The position numbers were made by a program, and so were the translations under genes. 61,890 nt of DNA. Origin: Oscillospiraceae bacterium. GTDB taxonomy: Bacteria > Bacillota > Clostridia > Saccharofermentanales > Saccharofermentanaceae. Position 1 is the first letter of the stretch. The number at the start of each line of letters is the position of its first letter. A model generated the notes under the pieces. That model worked only from the letters and a program-made list of their open reading frames with translations. It was not told the DNA's origin and did not search any database. The stretch spans positions 1 to 61,890 of the forward strand of contig CADAKH010000016.1 in NCBI GenBank assembly GCA_902788505.1, written 5' to 3'. Shown one piece after another: positions 1 to 7,549 of this stretch.

Positions 1-21
1 AGAGAATTCAGGTCAAATTGA

Positions 22-58
22 AAGGACTGACTCCTTGCCAGGCAAGGAATCAGTCCTT
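22..58 (+). terminator. long stem-loop, probable terminator of an upstream gene
   Basis: An 18-bp stem with one mismatch: AAGGACTGA at 22-30 pairs with TCAGTCCTT at 50-58, continuing inward through TCCTTGCC/GGCAAGGA to a tiny loop. The T-rich tract that follows is weak (ATACTCATTTT). It probably ends the gene to the left of the window, although a processed hairpin is possible. No gene is supported in 1-270; the 64-codon open frame at 35-229 has no ribosome site and no recognisable sequence. Confidence 0.55.
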
Positions 59-197
59 ATACTCATTTTAAATCGTCCAACTTCGGGGGTTCACTTCATT
101 TATCGCAGCCCTTTTACTTTGAAAACCAAACAATTTTACTTATACAAAATATACAAAAGACGGCTATTTGCCACAGTTTTCTTTTATTCTTATTCGT

Positions 198-225
198 TTG
201 GCTTGCTTAATGTTGATGATATAAT
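198..225 (+). promoter_or_regulatory. sigma-A-type promoter for the LCP gene
   Basis: TTGGCT at 198-203 and a perfect TATAAT at 220-225 are separated by 16 bp, followed by a GGAGA ribosome site at 254-258 and the ATG at 271. It is the only good promoter match before the LCP/PP2C-like pair and would give a leader of roughly 40 nt. Confidence 0.6.
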
Positions 226-270
226 TTAATGTCTTTTGAAAAGTATTATAAGTGGAGATAATTAACAGAA

Positions 271-1371
271 ATGAGTAAGAAAGGCCATGACGCTGTAGGG
301 AATACCCCCCGCAAGAAGTCTAAGGCAGCATCATATTTCGTCAGAATCCTGGCAGCCGTTCTCGGCCTTGCCGTCGGTTTCTGTCTTTACTGGATATATA
401 TTTTCGGCGGTACATTTGTATCAGTGCCTGTCGTAAACAAGGAAGATTATACAACTTTGGATCTGTCCGAAGGTGGCAGTACGACCGGTGGGGATGTTAC
501 TTCTTCTTGGAGTAATGGTGGCCACACCAGGCTTTTCTATGATCCTTCGCATCCTATCATTGAGGTTAAGCAGAAAGATCCCAATATTGAGAATATTCTT
601 GTCTTCGGTATCGATGCCAGAGGCACTGATGATTATGCCTGCCGTACGGACTGTATGATGATCCTTTCTATTAATAAGAAAAATGATACCTTAAAGATTA
701 TTTCTCTCATGAGAGATACCGCTGTTTATATTGGTGATACAGAGGATACGCTTGGAACCAGATTAAACAAGCTTAACTCCGCTTATCATTATGGCGGTGT
801 CGGAGAGATGATCAATACTATCAATGTTATATTTGATTTGGATATTCAGCGTTTTATTATGTTTGACTTTGGCAGTGCTTCTGACATGATTGACCTTGTT
901 GGCGGTGTCGAGATTGAGATTAAGCCGGAAGAGGTCTCTTATTTGAACGGTTATTTGGATGAAATCAATGCTCTTGACGGTGAGAATTCTCCTCATCTTA
1001 CTCAAGGCGGCGTTCAGACTCTGGACGGACACCAGGCAGTGGCATGGTCTAGAATTAGATACCTGGATTCTGATTTCGTCAGAGCTTCAAGGCAAAGGAC
1101 AGTTGCTACTGCGATGATGACTAAAGTAAACGGTATGTCATATGGTCAAAAACTTCAGCTTCTCAATGATTCTGCGGGAGTTTTCGAGACAAATATGAAT
1201 ACTGCTGATATAATGCGTGTGGCATTGAATTGTTTTGCATGTTTAGATAATAGAGAAGAATACAGATTTCCTGAGGATGGAACTTACACAATTCAGAACG
1301 ATCCTTGGATGATGTTGGTAGATTTTGACGAACAAAAACAAAGAATAAACGACTATATTTGGGGTGAATAA
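271..1371 (+). CDS. LytR-CpsA-Psr (LCP) family cell-wall glycopolymer ligase
   Basis: LCP proteins transfer polyprenyl-phosphate-linked glycopolymers (wall teichoic acid, capsule) onto peptidoglycan on the outer face of the membrane. The 366-residue protein has a basic cytoplasmic N-terminus, one membrane helix at about 22-46, a Gly/Ser/Thr-rich linker and one LCP domain. Visible family motifs are FGIDAR (112-117), RTD (125-127), LMRDT (146-150), LNSAYHYGG (168-176) and SRIRY (260-264), followed by DSDFVRASRQR, the Arg/Asp set that binds the pyrophosphate lipid and Mg2+. It has its own promoter and lies 2 bp before the next gene, with which it is probably cotranscribed. The wall polymer it attaches cannot be told from sequence. 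Confidence 0.9.
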   Translation: MSKKGHDAVGNTPRKKSKAASYFVRILAAVLGLAVGFCLYWIYIFGGTFVSVPVVNKEDYTTLDLSEGGSTTGGDVTSSWSNGGHTRLFYDPSHPIIEVKQKDPNIENILVFGIDARGTDDYACRTDCMMILSINKKNDTLKIISLMRDTAVYIGDTEDTLGTRLNKLNSAYHYGGVGEMINTINVIFDLDIQRFIMFDFGSASDMIDLVGGVEIEIKPEEVSYLNGYLDEINALDGENSPHLTQGGVQTLDGHQAVAWSRIRYLDSDFVRASRQRTVATAMMTKVNGMSYGQKLQLLNDSAGVFETNMNTADIMRVALNCFACLDNREEYRFPEDGTYTIQNDPWMMLVDFDEQKQRINDYIWGE

Positions 1372-1373
1372 CG

Positions 1374-3197
1374 ATGAGTAAGACAGTAGCAACTTGTATT
1401 GCAGAAACAAACCTGGTTCAGGGAGAACCTCAGGAGAATGTCTTTTTCCTTACGCTTTCACGTAAGATCGAAGATTTTCCGAATGAGTTTTTAAGAACTG
1501 CAAGATCGACTTCACCGATTCAGATCTGTGCAATCTTCTCGACAATCGGACCGGACAATCTTTCTGCAGTACTGAACCTGGAACTCAATGCAGAACTTGA
1601 AAAGATTGCTGCAGCTTGCTCAAATCAGGCAGTTCTTGATTTTGACGGATTTGCAAATCAGGTAATCAACACTCTCAATGTTAAGGTCTGCAACTTCGCA
1701 GCCAATAAAGGAACACAGTTTAAGACATCAATGTCCATGTTCGTCATTGAAGGCGACATTCTCCGTGTTATCCATGTCGGTATCACGAAGGCTGTACTGT
1801 TCAGAAACAACCGTATCATGCTCCTTACAGAAGAGCAGACTGTTGCTCACAGATATGTTCAGATGGGTGCTATTCAGGCATCAGAGGAACTTACTCATCC
1901 CGAGAACATGAATCTTACCCAGTATCTCGGTAAGATGCCCCAGGAAGGACCTGTCAATGCAGACAAGAAGGTTCACTTGAAGCTTCAGGATGACGACGAG
2001 TTGTTCCTTATGGGTGTAGGACTTTCAAGAAAGCTTCCTTCCCAGATGCGTAATTCTATCATTGCCAAACCTTTATCTACAGAAGTTAAGTCAAAAGAGA
2101 TAATCAATGCAGCTGTAAGCTATGGTCTTAAAGCAGGTCTTACTCTCATCGATATCAAGGTCGAGTCAACATTCCTTCTTCCCGGTGATGCTGTCATTAA
2201 CAGTAATCTCAAATCTGATTCGCAGGTAGCATCGAGACCGGGCAAAGCCTCTAAAGCAAAGGCTGATGCTTTCTCTAATTTTGATTCGGAAGCTGATTCT
2301 TCTGATACGATCAATTTTGTTCCCGGTGCTGCCGGAAATGGAATCTCTGATTCTGAAGAGGAGCCGATTATAAATGAGAAGAAAGAAAGAGCGAAGACAA
2401 TTATCATTCCCATTGTTATTTTCATTGTTTGCATACTCTTGGGCTTCGGTGTAACCTTCATGATCTTCAACATGAAGAATCTTATTAACTTTACTGAAGC
2501 AACTACTTCACTCGTAAATGCAAATGTTGCAGGCTCAGTTCTTTATGCAGCAAGTGACGGAGTTCCTGTCTATTCGACCGCTTCACTTGACGGTACTGTT
2601 ATTGCGCAGTTAAGACGTGGTGATGTAGTTACACTTCAGGAAAAAGTTGATGATACATTCTCCAAAGTAATTACTGCCAATAATGTAACAGGTTATATTC
2701 TTACGGCTCAGCTTCTTGATAAGGATCCTACGTTGAACGATCCTACTCCTGCTTTGACAGGCGACCCTACACCTAGTCCGACAGCAGCTGTTACTGAATC
2801 AACCAGAACAATTGAAACAACAGCTGTTCAGACTGACAGAGTAAACAACGGCGGCGGAAGCAGCACACAGGCTACTACAACTACAGCTGAGGAGACAAGC
2901 GAATCAACTACAGAACCTCCTGAAAGTGAGACTGTAACTGAACCCACTTCTTCATCAGAAACATCTGCTACTGAATCCTCTGAAACAAATAATGGTGAAG
3001 GCGGTGGCTCCGGTGAAGGCGGCGGCTCCGGTGAAGGCGGTGGCTCCGGCGAAGGCGGCGGCTCCGGTGAAGGCGGCGGTTCAGGCGAAGGCGGCGGTTC
3101 AGGCGAAGGCGGCGGTTCCGGTGAAGGCGGCGGTTCCAGCGAAGGCGGCGGTGCCGGTGATGGTGGTAACGCTGGTGGAGACGGCGGCGCAGTATAA
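1374..3197 (+). CDS. membrane protein: degenerate PP2C-like domain, TM, SH3b-like domain, (GEGGGS)n tail
   Basis: 607 residues. Residues 1-270 resemble a PP2C/SpoIIE-type phosphatase fold: TSMSMFVIEGDILRVIHVG and KAVLFRNNRIMLLTEEQ match the usual GT..-NVGDSRA.L.R.G....LTEDH block. The metal-ligand positions look lost: CAIFSTIG replaces the DG motif, VGIT replaces VGDS, and LMGVGLS replaces SDGL. A basic/acidic linker leads to a membrane helix at about 342-365, an SH3b-like segment at about 386-450 (VPVYSTASLDGTVIAQLRRGD), a Thr/Ser/Pro/Glu-rich stalk at 455-540 and a Gly-rich C-terminus from 541. The predicted topology is cytoplasmic sensor and extracellular, wall-spanning tail. Pairing with the LCP gene suggests an envelope role. 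The PP2C assignment and its inactivity are inferences from weak similarity. Confidence 0.65.
   Translation: MSKTVATCIAETNLVQGEPQENVFFLTLSRKIEDFPNEFLRTARSTSPIQICAIFSTIGPDNLSAVLNLELNAELEKIAAACSNQAVLDFDGFANQVINTLNVKVCNFAANKGTQFKTSMSMFVIEGDILRVIHVGITKAVLFRNNRIMLLTEEQTVAHRYVQMGAIQASEELTHPENMNLTQYLGKMPQEGPVNADKKVHLKLQDDDELFLMGVGLSRKLPSQMRNSIIAKPLSTEVKSKEIINAAVSYGLKAGLTLIDIKVESTFLLPGDAVINSNLKSDSQVASRPGKASKAKADAFSNFDSEADSSDTINFVPGAAGNGISDSEEEPIINEKKERAKTIIIPIVIFIVCILLGFGVTFMIFNMKNLINFTEATTSLVNANVAGSVLYAASDGVPVYSTASLDGTVIAQLRRGDVVTLQEKVDDTFSKVITANNVTGYILTAQLLDKDPTLNDPTPALTGDPTPSPTAAVTESTRTIETTAVQTDRVNNGGGSSTQATTTTAEETSESTTEPPESETVTEPTSSSETSATESSETNNGEGGGSGEGGGSGEGGGSGEGGGSGEGGGSGEGGGSGEGGGSGEGGGSSEGGGAGDGGNAGGDGGAV
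2994..3155 (+). repeat. 18-bp coding minisatellite encoding GEGGGS repeats
   Basis: Eight consecutive GEGGGS hexapeptides (18 bp each, 2994-3137) plus a ninth degenerate unit SEGGGA, then GDGGNAGGDGGAV to the stop. Units differ by synonymous third-base changes (ggt/ggc, tcc/tca), so they are not a very recent expansion. In-frame gain or loss of 18-bp units would change tail length without disrupting the reading frame. The peptide is expected to be flexible, unstructured and acidic, suited to crossing the wall. Confidence 0.9.
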
Positions 3198-3211
3198 AAT
3201 AGTAAACTTAT

Positions 3212-3242
3212 AAAATCGGGCATCTGCCCGGTTTTGTTTTTT
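3212..3242 (+). terminator. rho-independent terminator after the PP2C-like gene
   Basis: AAAATCGGGC, a four-base loop (ATCT), then GCCCGGTTTT and a T-rich run (GTTTTTT). The GC core is five pairs, extended by a G-T and four A-T pairs. It lies 15 bp after the stop codon. Confidence 0.8.
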
Positions 3243-3531
3243 ACCGTGAAAACATATGATTCGCGACTTTTAACGGTTGTCAGAATTATTCTTTAAAACT
3301 AAAATACCGTCAAAACATCTTTTCTCGGTGTTTTAACGGCATGTAATATTGTTATTGTATATTGCGATTACCGTCAGATTTTAGATTCTATAGATTTTAA
3401 CGGTATTGTGTAATCTCAGTTCGGGAAGTTAATACCGTATGTATATGCGTTTTTCTGCTTTTGACGGTATTTTGAAATGGATTCCTTTTTTTGCATACCG
3501 TTAATACCTTAGATTTATAGGTTTTGGCGGT
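3243..3531. repeat. array of five 35-bp inverted-repeat units at 63-64 bp spacing
   Basis: Units at 3243-3277, 3306-3340, 3370-3404, 3434-3468 and 3497-3531. Every unit is exactly 35 bp, starts ACCGT (always preceded by T) and ends in a variant of TTTTAACGGT (TTTTRRCGGY). The two ends are inverted repeats around a non-conserved core of about 15 bp. Start-to-start distances are 63, 64, 64 and 63 bp, close to six turns of B-DNA, and the 28-29 bp spacers are unrelated to one another. The array lies between two converging terminators, downstream of both flanking genes. No open frame covers it. It could be a protein-binding chromosomal site, a cluster of hairpin-forming elements, or decayed REP/MITE copies. 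Function unknown. Confidence 0.8.
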
Positions 3532-3589
3532 TTACTCCACTTTGATTCATTAATTCGATGGATGAAGAAAATGATTTGATATCTAATTA

Positions 3590-3634
3590 AGCAAAACAAA
3601 AAGCCCGCCAAGCTTACCTGATAGCTTAGCGGGC
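3590..3634 (-). terminator. rho-independent terminator of lysC
   Basis: On the minus strand GCCCGCTAAGCT pairs with AGCTTGGCGGGC across a short loop (3603-3634) and is followed by TTTTTGTTTTGC. It sits 21 bp past the aspartokinase stop codon and faces the terminator at 3212-3242, so the repeat array between them is insulated from both genes. Confidence 0.85.
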
Positions 3635-3654
3635 GGTGGTTAGTTAACTAATAA

Positions 3655-5007
3655 TCAATAACGGAACAGTTCTTTGTAGAGAACTCTTACAGCATAAGAG
3701 CAGTAGGATTCTGATACACCGAACATCATGGAGATCTCTGAAGCACCCTGGTTAACGATGCGGAGATTGATACCTGCATTGGAGAGTGCGCTGGCTGCTC
3801 TTGCCATGATACCTACGGAATTTGCCATAGCTTCACCAACGATCATTACGATTGCAAGATCGTGATCAACGCTGACGTCAGCACCGAGTTCATCCTTGAT
3901 CCTCTTAACGATGATCTCCTCCTTCTCGGGTGTGAAGTACTTCTTGCGGAGAACTATGGTAACTGTATCTATTCCGGAAGGGATATGGTCGATTGAGATT
4001 GCCTCATCAGAGAATATCTTGAGAAGCTGGGCGAGGAAGCCTACCTGACGGTTCATCATGTACTTGCTGACTGTAACAGTGCAGAAACCCTTATCACCGG
4101 CAATACCTGTTACGAGTGAATCGTAGTGGGAGCGCTTGGATACGATCATTGTTCCCTTAGCAGAAGGGTTGTTCGTATTCTTGATGTTGAGAGGAATACC
4201 TCTGGCAAATACAGGATAGATAGCCTCTTCGTGAAGGACAGTGAAGCCTGCGTAAGAAAGCTCTCTCATTTCGTCGTAAGTAATCTCGGTTATAGGGAAG
4301 GGGTTTTTAACAAGATTAGGGTTAACAGCGAAAACATTGTCAACGTCTGTCCAGTTCTCATAAACATCAGCTCCGACTGATGCTGCAAGAATAGAACCGG
4401 TGATATCTGAACCACCTCTAGAGAATGTGATGATCTTGCCTGTCTTGGATACGCCGTAGAATCCTGGGAATACAAGAATTACATCTTTCTCATCCTTGAG
4501 TTTTGCAAGGTTATCGTATGTCTCAGGAAGGATAACTGCCTTGCCGGCTTTGTCATGCTCCAAGTAAAGACCGCATTCTTCAGGGTTGCAGTATTTTGCA
4601 GGGTGGCCTGTAGATGTGAGATAGTAAGCGACAAGTCTTGCGCAGCAGTCTTCACCCATGGCCTTGACTGAATCAAGATAAGCTACATCTTCTGTATAGT
4701 CTGCCTTAACGATCTTGAGGAGTCTTTCCTCGATGTCGGGAAGCACCTTTTCAACATTAAGTTCATCGGCGATCTCTTCGTAACGTGTAAGGACAGCCTG
4801 AACTTCCTTGTCGTAGGATTCTCCTGCGAGTCTTGCTTTGGCAACTGCGATAAGAAGGTCAGTTACCTTAGTGTCGTCCTTGGTGCGCTTACCGGGTGCG
4901 GAAACGACCATGATCTTACGATCTTCGTCTGCAAGAAGAATGTTGCAGACCTTCTGTATCTGGAATGCATTGGCAAGAGATGATCCGCCGAATTTAGTAA
5001 CTTTCAT
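3655..5007 (-). CDS. lysC: aspartate kinase
   Basis: Catalyses ATP-dependent phosphorylation of aspartate, the first step to lysine, threonine, methionine and diaminopimelate. The ATG at 5007 gives 450 residues and begins MKVTKFGGSS, the canonical nucleotide-binding start. AAGGAG lies about 10 bp upstream on the minus strand. The frame stays open 30 codons further up, but that segment is AT-rich, unlike the family and without a ribosome site. The amino-acid kinase domain occupies about 1-290 (FSRGGSDITGS substrate motif). Two ACT domains follow (about 300-450), implying allosteric feedback by an end product. It is a single gene with its own terminator. No homoserine dehydrogenase domain is fused, and no lysine riboswitch is visible in the short leader. 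Confidence 0.95.
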   Translation of the reverse strand: MKVTKFGGSSLANAFQIQKVCNILLADEDRKIMVVSAPGKRTKDDTKVTDLLIAVAKARLAGESYDKEVQAVLTRYEEIADELNVEKVLPDIEERLLKIVKADYTEDVAYLDSVKAMGEDCCARLVAYYLTSTGHPAKYCNPEECGLYLEHDKAGKAVILPETYDNLAKLKDEKDVILVFPGFYGVSKTGKIITFSRGGSDITGSILAASVGADVYENWTDVDNVFAVNPNLVKNPFPITEITYDEMRELSYAGFTVLHEEAIYPVFARGIPLNIKNTNNPSAKGTMIVSKRSHYDSLVTGIAGDKGFCTVTVSKYMMNRQVGFLAQLLKIFSDEAISIDHIPSGIDTVTIVLRKKYFTPEKEEIIVKRIKDELGADVSVDHDLAIVMIVGEAMANSVGIMARAASALSNAGINLRIVNQGASEISMMFGVSESYCSYAVRVLYKELFRY

Positions 5008-5044
5008 AGTTTTAGTGCTCCTTGACTTGTCATTTAGCCCTAAT

Positions 5045-5053
5045 ATAATATCA
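5045..5053 (-). promoter_or_regulatory. possible extended -10 promoter for lysC
   Basis: On the minus strand TGATATTAT (5053 to 5045) is an extended -10 element about 38 bp before the ATG. No good -35 is present at the usual distance. An alternative TTGATA (5097-5092) with TAATAT (5075-5070) at 16-bp spacing lies upstream. Either is plausible in this AT-rich gap. Confidence 0.35.
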
Positions 5054-5144
5054 CAAGCGCGAAAATATAATATTATAATTATTTTGATGCTTATCAATAC
5101 ACGGTATGTGATAATTACACGGTTACCATAACAGGAGCGGATAT

Positions 5145-5642
5145 TTGAACATCTTCAAAGCCATGAAACCCGAGAAAGTATATGAGAACCTTGTCCGGAT
5201 GCCTTGGGACGAGTTCTTTTCGAACGGGATAACCACAGCGCTCCTTGATTTTGACAATACACTGGGACCTGACCATGCGACAGAACCGGAAGAATACAGC
5301 TATGAATGCGTGAAGATGATCGAGGAGAAGGGTATCAGATGCTGTCTCGTATCAAATGCCAAGTCAGGAAGATCTGCAAAGATCGCTGAAATGCTTAATA
5401 TACCGGTGGTGACTTATGCCAACAAGCCCGGTACGTCAGGGATCTTCAGGGCTATAGAACTCATGAAGACCACACCTGACAAATGCGTAATGGTGGGCGA
5501 TCAGGTCTTTACGGATGTTATTGCAGGCAACAGGGCAGGGGTCAGGACTTTTATGGTCGAGAAGCTCCATAAACACGAGATCTGGTATGTAATGCTTAAA
5601 AGGCCTTTTGAAAAAATAGTAAGATTTATAGGCAAATTCTGA
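5145..5642 (+). CDS. YqeG-type HAD-superfamily phosphatase
   Basis: A 165-residue cytosolic HAD hydrolase of the YqeG (HAD IIIA) family, at normal family length. Motif I is DFDNTL with nucleophile D35 and acid/base D37, motif II is SN at 70-71, motif III is K94 in NKPG, and motif IV is GDQVFTD (118-124). The natural substrate is not established; relatives act on phosphosugars or phospholipid head groups. Translation starts at a TTG (5145) with AGGAG at 5133-5137, seven bases upstream; no ATG fits the conserved N-terminus. The gene is divergent from lysC and precedes efp by 97 bp. Confidence 0.85.
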   Translation: MNIFKAMKPEKVYENLVRMPWDEFFSNGITTALLDFDNTLGPDHATEPEEYSYECVKMIEEKGIRCCLVSNAKSGRSAKIAEMLNIPVVTYANKPGTSGIFRAIELMKTTPDKCVMVGDQVFTDVIAGNRAGVRTFMVEKLHKHEIWYVMLKRPFEKIVRFIGKF

Positions 5643-5668
5643 CATCAGAACAAGCATAATTTGAATAC

Positions 5669-5697
5669 TTGCATAGAATGAGTCTTTCAAGTAAAAT
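5669..5697 (+). promoter_or_regulatory. putative sigma-A promoter for efp
   Basis: TTGCAT at 5669-5674, a 17-bp spacer and TAAAAT at 5692-5697. The ATG of efp follows after a 42-bp leader containing AAAAAAGGAG. Confidence 0.5.
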
Positions 5698-5739
5698 TAG
5701 TCAGTTAAACGCTTATTTATTAAAAAAGGAGAAATATTT

Positions 5740-6297
5740 ATGATTAGCGCAGGAGACTTCAGAAACGGTCTGTGTTTTGAGATGGACGACCAGGTATATC
5801 AGGTCGTAGAATTCCAGCACGTTAAGCCTGGTAAGGGAGCAGCTTTCGTAAGAACAAAGTATAAGAATGTAAAGACAGGATCAGTAGTTGAAAGATCCTT
5901 TAACCCTAACGAGAAGTTTGAGCAGGCTCAGCTTACAAGACAGGATATGCAGTATATCTATTCTGACGGTGACCTCTACTACTTCATGGATCAGGAGACA
6001 TATGAGCAGACACCTATTCACCAGGATAAGATCGGTGACGGTATCAAGTTCCTCAAAGAGGAGATGGTATGCAAGGTTGTTTCCTACAAGGGAGATATCT
6101 TCCAGGTTGAGCTTCCTATCACAGTTATCCTCGAGATCACAGAGTGTGAGCCCGGTGTAAAGGGAGATACAGCAAACAACGCTTCCAAGTATGCTACTCT
6201 TGAGACTGGTGCAGTTGTTAAGGTACCTCTCTTCGTTAACCAGGGTGAGAAGATCAAGGTTGACACAAGAACAGGCGAATACTTAGAAAGAGCTTAA
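5740..6297 (+). CDS. efp: translation elongation factor P
   Basis: EF-P binds between the P and E sites and rescues ribosomes stalled at polyproline runs. The 185-residue protein shows the three-domain EF-P fold; the modification loop is [10 protein letters not shown] with K32 at the site that is modified in other bacteria. A GGAG ribosome site lies just upstream of the ATG. A hairpin terminator follows at 6313. In many Clostridia efp is followed by spoIIIAA-AH; here the next genes are Asp23-type, with no sporulation operon between. Confidence 0.96.
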   Translation: MISAGDFRNGLCFEMDDQVYQVVEFQHVKPGKGAAFVRTKYKNVKTGSVVERSFNPNEKFEQAQLTRQDMQYIYSDGDLYYFMDQETYEQTPIHQDKIGDGIKFLKEEMVCKVVSYKGDIFQVELPITVILEITECEPGVKGDTANNASKYATLETGAVVKVPLFVNQGEKIKVDTRTGEYLERA

Positions 6298-6312
6298 TTC
6301 AGTTTATTTTAC

Positions 6313-6352
6313 CTGCCGTTGGCGAATTGTATTCGCCTGCGGCAGTTGTTTA
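6313..6352 (+). terminator. probable terminator after efp
   Basis: CTGCCG (6313-6318) and GGCGAA (6321-6326) pair with TTCGCC (6332-6337) and CGGCAG (6340-6345) around a 5-nt loop with a small internal bulge, followed by TTGTTTAAT. The T-tract is imperfect, so some read-through into the Asp23 cluster is possible. No separate promoter is obvious in 6353-6390. Confidence 0.65.
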
Positions 6353-6390
6353 ATCCGCACCTTTAAAGTTAGATCATTCAAGGAACCGAT

Positions 6391-6759
6391 ATGGAAGACA
6401 ATACTAACATCGAATCCATAAAAGGCGATCGATCGATGACACAGGGCTTCGTTGCCCAATACGCATCTGAAGCAGCGCTCCAGATAGATGGTGTTTTGTC
6501 ATTGGTTCCGTCCTTCGCGGTTGCGCTTAAGGAAAAAGCGGGTGTAGTTCATGAAGGCAAAGGGGTAAGAGTTGTTTTCGGTGATGCCGAAGAAGGCTCA
6601 GTGTCTATTACCGTATATCCTGTTGTTAAGTACGGTATGATCATTCCCGAGATTGCCTGGATGATTCAGGAAAAGGTAAAAAATGACGTCGAGCGCTTTA
6701 CCGGACTTACGGTAGAGAGTGTCGACGTTTATGTTTGCGGGGTTGAGGAGGTGTCATGA
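6391..6759 (+). CDS. Asp23/Gls24 family envelope stress protein
   Basis: 122 residues, essentially a single Asp23/Gls24 domain (GVLSLVPSF, YPVVKYGMIIPEIAWMIQE, VERFTGLTVESVDVYV). Family members polymerise or associate at the membrane. Relatives respond to alkaline or envelope stress, and B. subtilis YqhY, encoded just before nusB as here, affects acetyl-CoA carboxylase. AAGGAAC precedes the ATG. The 3' end overlaps the next gene by 4 bp (ATGA), indicating translational coupling to its probable membrane anchor. Confidence 0.88.
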   Translation: MEDNTNIESIKGDRSMTQGFVAQYASEAALQIDGVLSLVPSFAVALKEKAGVVHEGKGVRVVFGDAEEGSVSITVYPVVKYGMIIPEIAWMIQEKVKNDVERFTGLTVESVDVYVCGVEEVS

Positions 6760-7310
6760 ATTCATTTATAAGAGCATTGATGTTCATTTATTCCGTCGTT
6801 ATAGCAGTTATTTCGGTCGTACTGTTATATGCGCTTGTTGATGACGGTATCTTTGCGGATATTCTTTCACCTTTGTCATCTATTGTTACGGGCCCTGTAA
6901 GCAGATATATCTATCTCGGCGTTCTCATGCTTTTATTCATTACGTCGATAGTATCAATAATGAACATAATCACATCAGGAAGACTCAACCGTACAAGACT
7001 CAGAAAGACTGATATCGGTACGGTTGATATCGGACCTGATGCAATCGAGAGTATCGCACTTAATGCAGCAAAGTCTGCACAGGTCGGTATCAAGAGTGCA
7101 AGATGCCATGTTGCTCCTGCCAAGAATCAGGCATTGAAGGTAACTGTATCCTGCGAGCTCTATTCAAATGTTGAGATCCCTTCTTCAATGGCAAAGGTTC
7201 AGGAGAAGGTTAAGAAGGATATCGAAAGATATACCGGTATTGCAGTCGAACAGGTAATTGTCAGAGTCTCCAAGGTTGAGCAGGCTCAGACAAGAGTTGA
7301 GAGCAGGTAA
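6756..7310 (+). CDS. amaP: AmaP-like membrane anchor of Asp23 protein
   Basis: 184 residues with two N-terminal membrane helices (about 6-27 and 50-72) and a cytoplasmic C-terminal Asp23-like half ending VKKDIERYTGIAVEQVIVRVSKVEQ. This is the layout of AmaP, which tethers Asp23 to the membrane in Staphylococcus. It overlaps the Asp23 gene by 4 bp and is followed after 2 bp by a DUF2273 gene, the same triad known from staphylococci. The symbol is assigned by architecture and neighbours. Confidence 0.8.
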   Translation: MNSFIRALMFIYSVVIAVISVVLLYALVDDGIFADILSPLSSIVTGPVSRYIYLGVLMLLFITSIVSIMNIITSGRLNRTRLRKTDIGTVDIGPDAIESIALNAAKSAQVGIKSARCHVAPAKNQALKVTVSCELYSNVEIPSSMAKVQEKVKKDIERYTGIAVEQVIVRVSKVEQAQTRVESR

Positions 7311-7312
7311 GG

Positions 7313-7549
7313 ATGGAAAGGTTTTTATCAAAGCTTTTCGAGAAACTCCGTAACACCAAAGCTGGTGTTATCTTTGCCGTTCTGTTTTTTATAATCGGAC
7401 TGCTTCTTTGCATATTCGGGTTCTTTAAGACCATGTTTATCTTATTAATGACGGCGGTAGGCTTCTTTGTAGGTTCGTTCCTCTTTTCCGATACGAGCAA
7501 ATTCAAGAAATTCCTTGACAGGATTTTGCCTCCGGGGAGGTTCAGATGA
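7313..7549 (+). CDS. DUF2273-type small membrane protein
   Basis: 78 residues: a basic amphipathic start, two adjacent hydrophobic helices (about 17-37 and 40-58) and a basic tail ending PPGRFR. Size, topology and position after the AmaP-like gene match DUF2273 proteins, which accompany Asp23/AmaP. The molecular function is unknown. Its end overlaps nusB by 4 bp (ATGA), linking the stress triad to the nusB-xseAB cluster. Confidence 0.8.
   Translation: MERFLSKLFEKLRNTKAGVIFAVLFFIIGLLLCIFGFFKTMFILLMTAVGFFVGSFLFSDTSKFKKFLDRILPPGRFR

Noticed and set aside
35..229. 64-codon open frame at the left edge
   Set aside because: Covers a terminator hairpin and a promoter, has no ribosome site and no family resemblance.
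2828..3223. 131-codon antisense frame with Glu-Pro-Pro-Ser-Pro repeats
   Set aside because: A by-product of reading the 18-bp GEGGGS minisatellite on the other strand; no ribosome site or own context.
3243..3531. CRISPR array (35-bp repeats, 28-29-bp spacers)
   Set aside because: The geometry matches, but only the outer 5-10 bp of each unit are conserved while cores differ completely; real CRISPR repeats are nearly identical. No cas genes are present in the window.
5008..5130. Lysine riboswitch for lysC
   Set aside because: The leader from either candidate promoter is under about 60 nt, too short for the conserved riboswitch fold.
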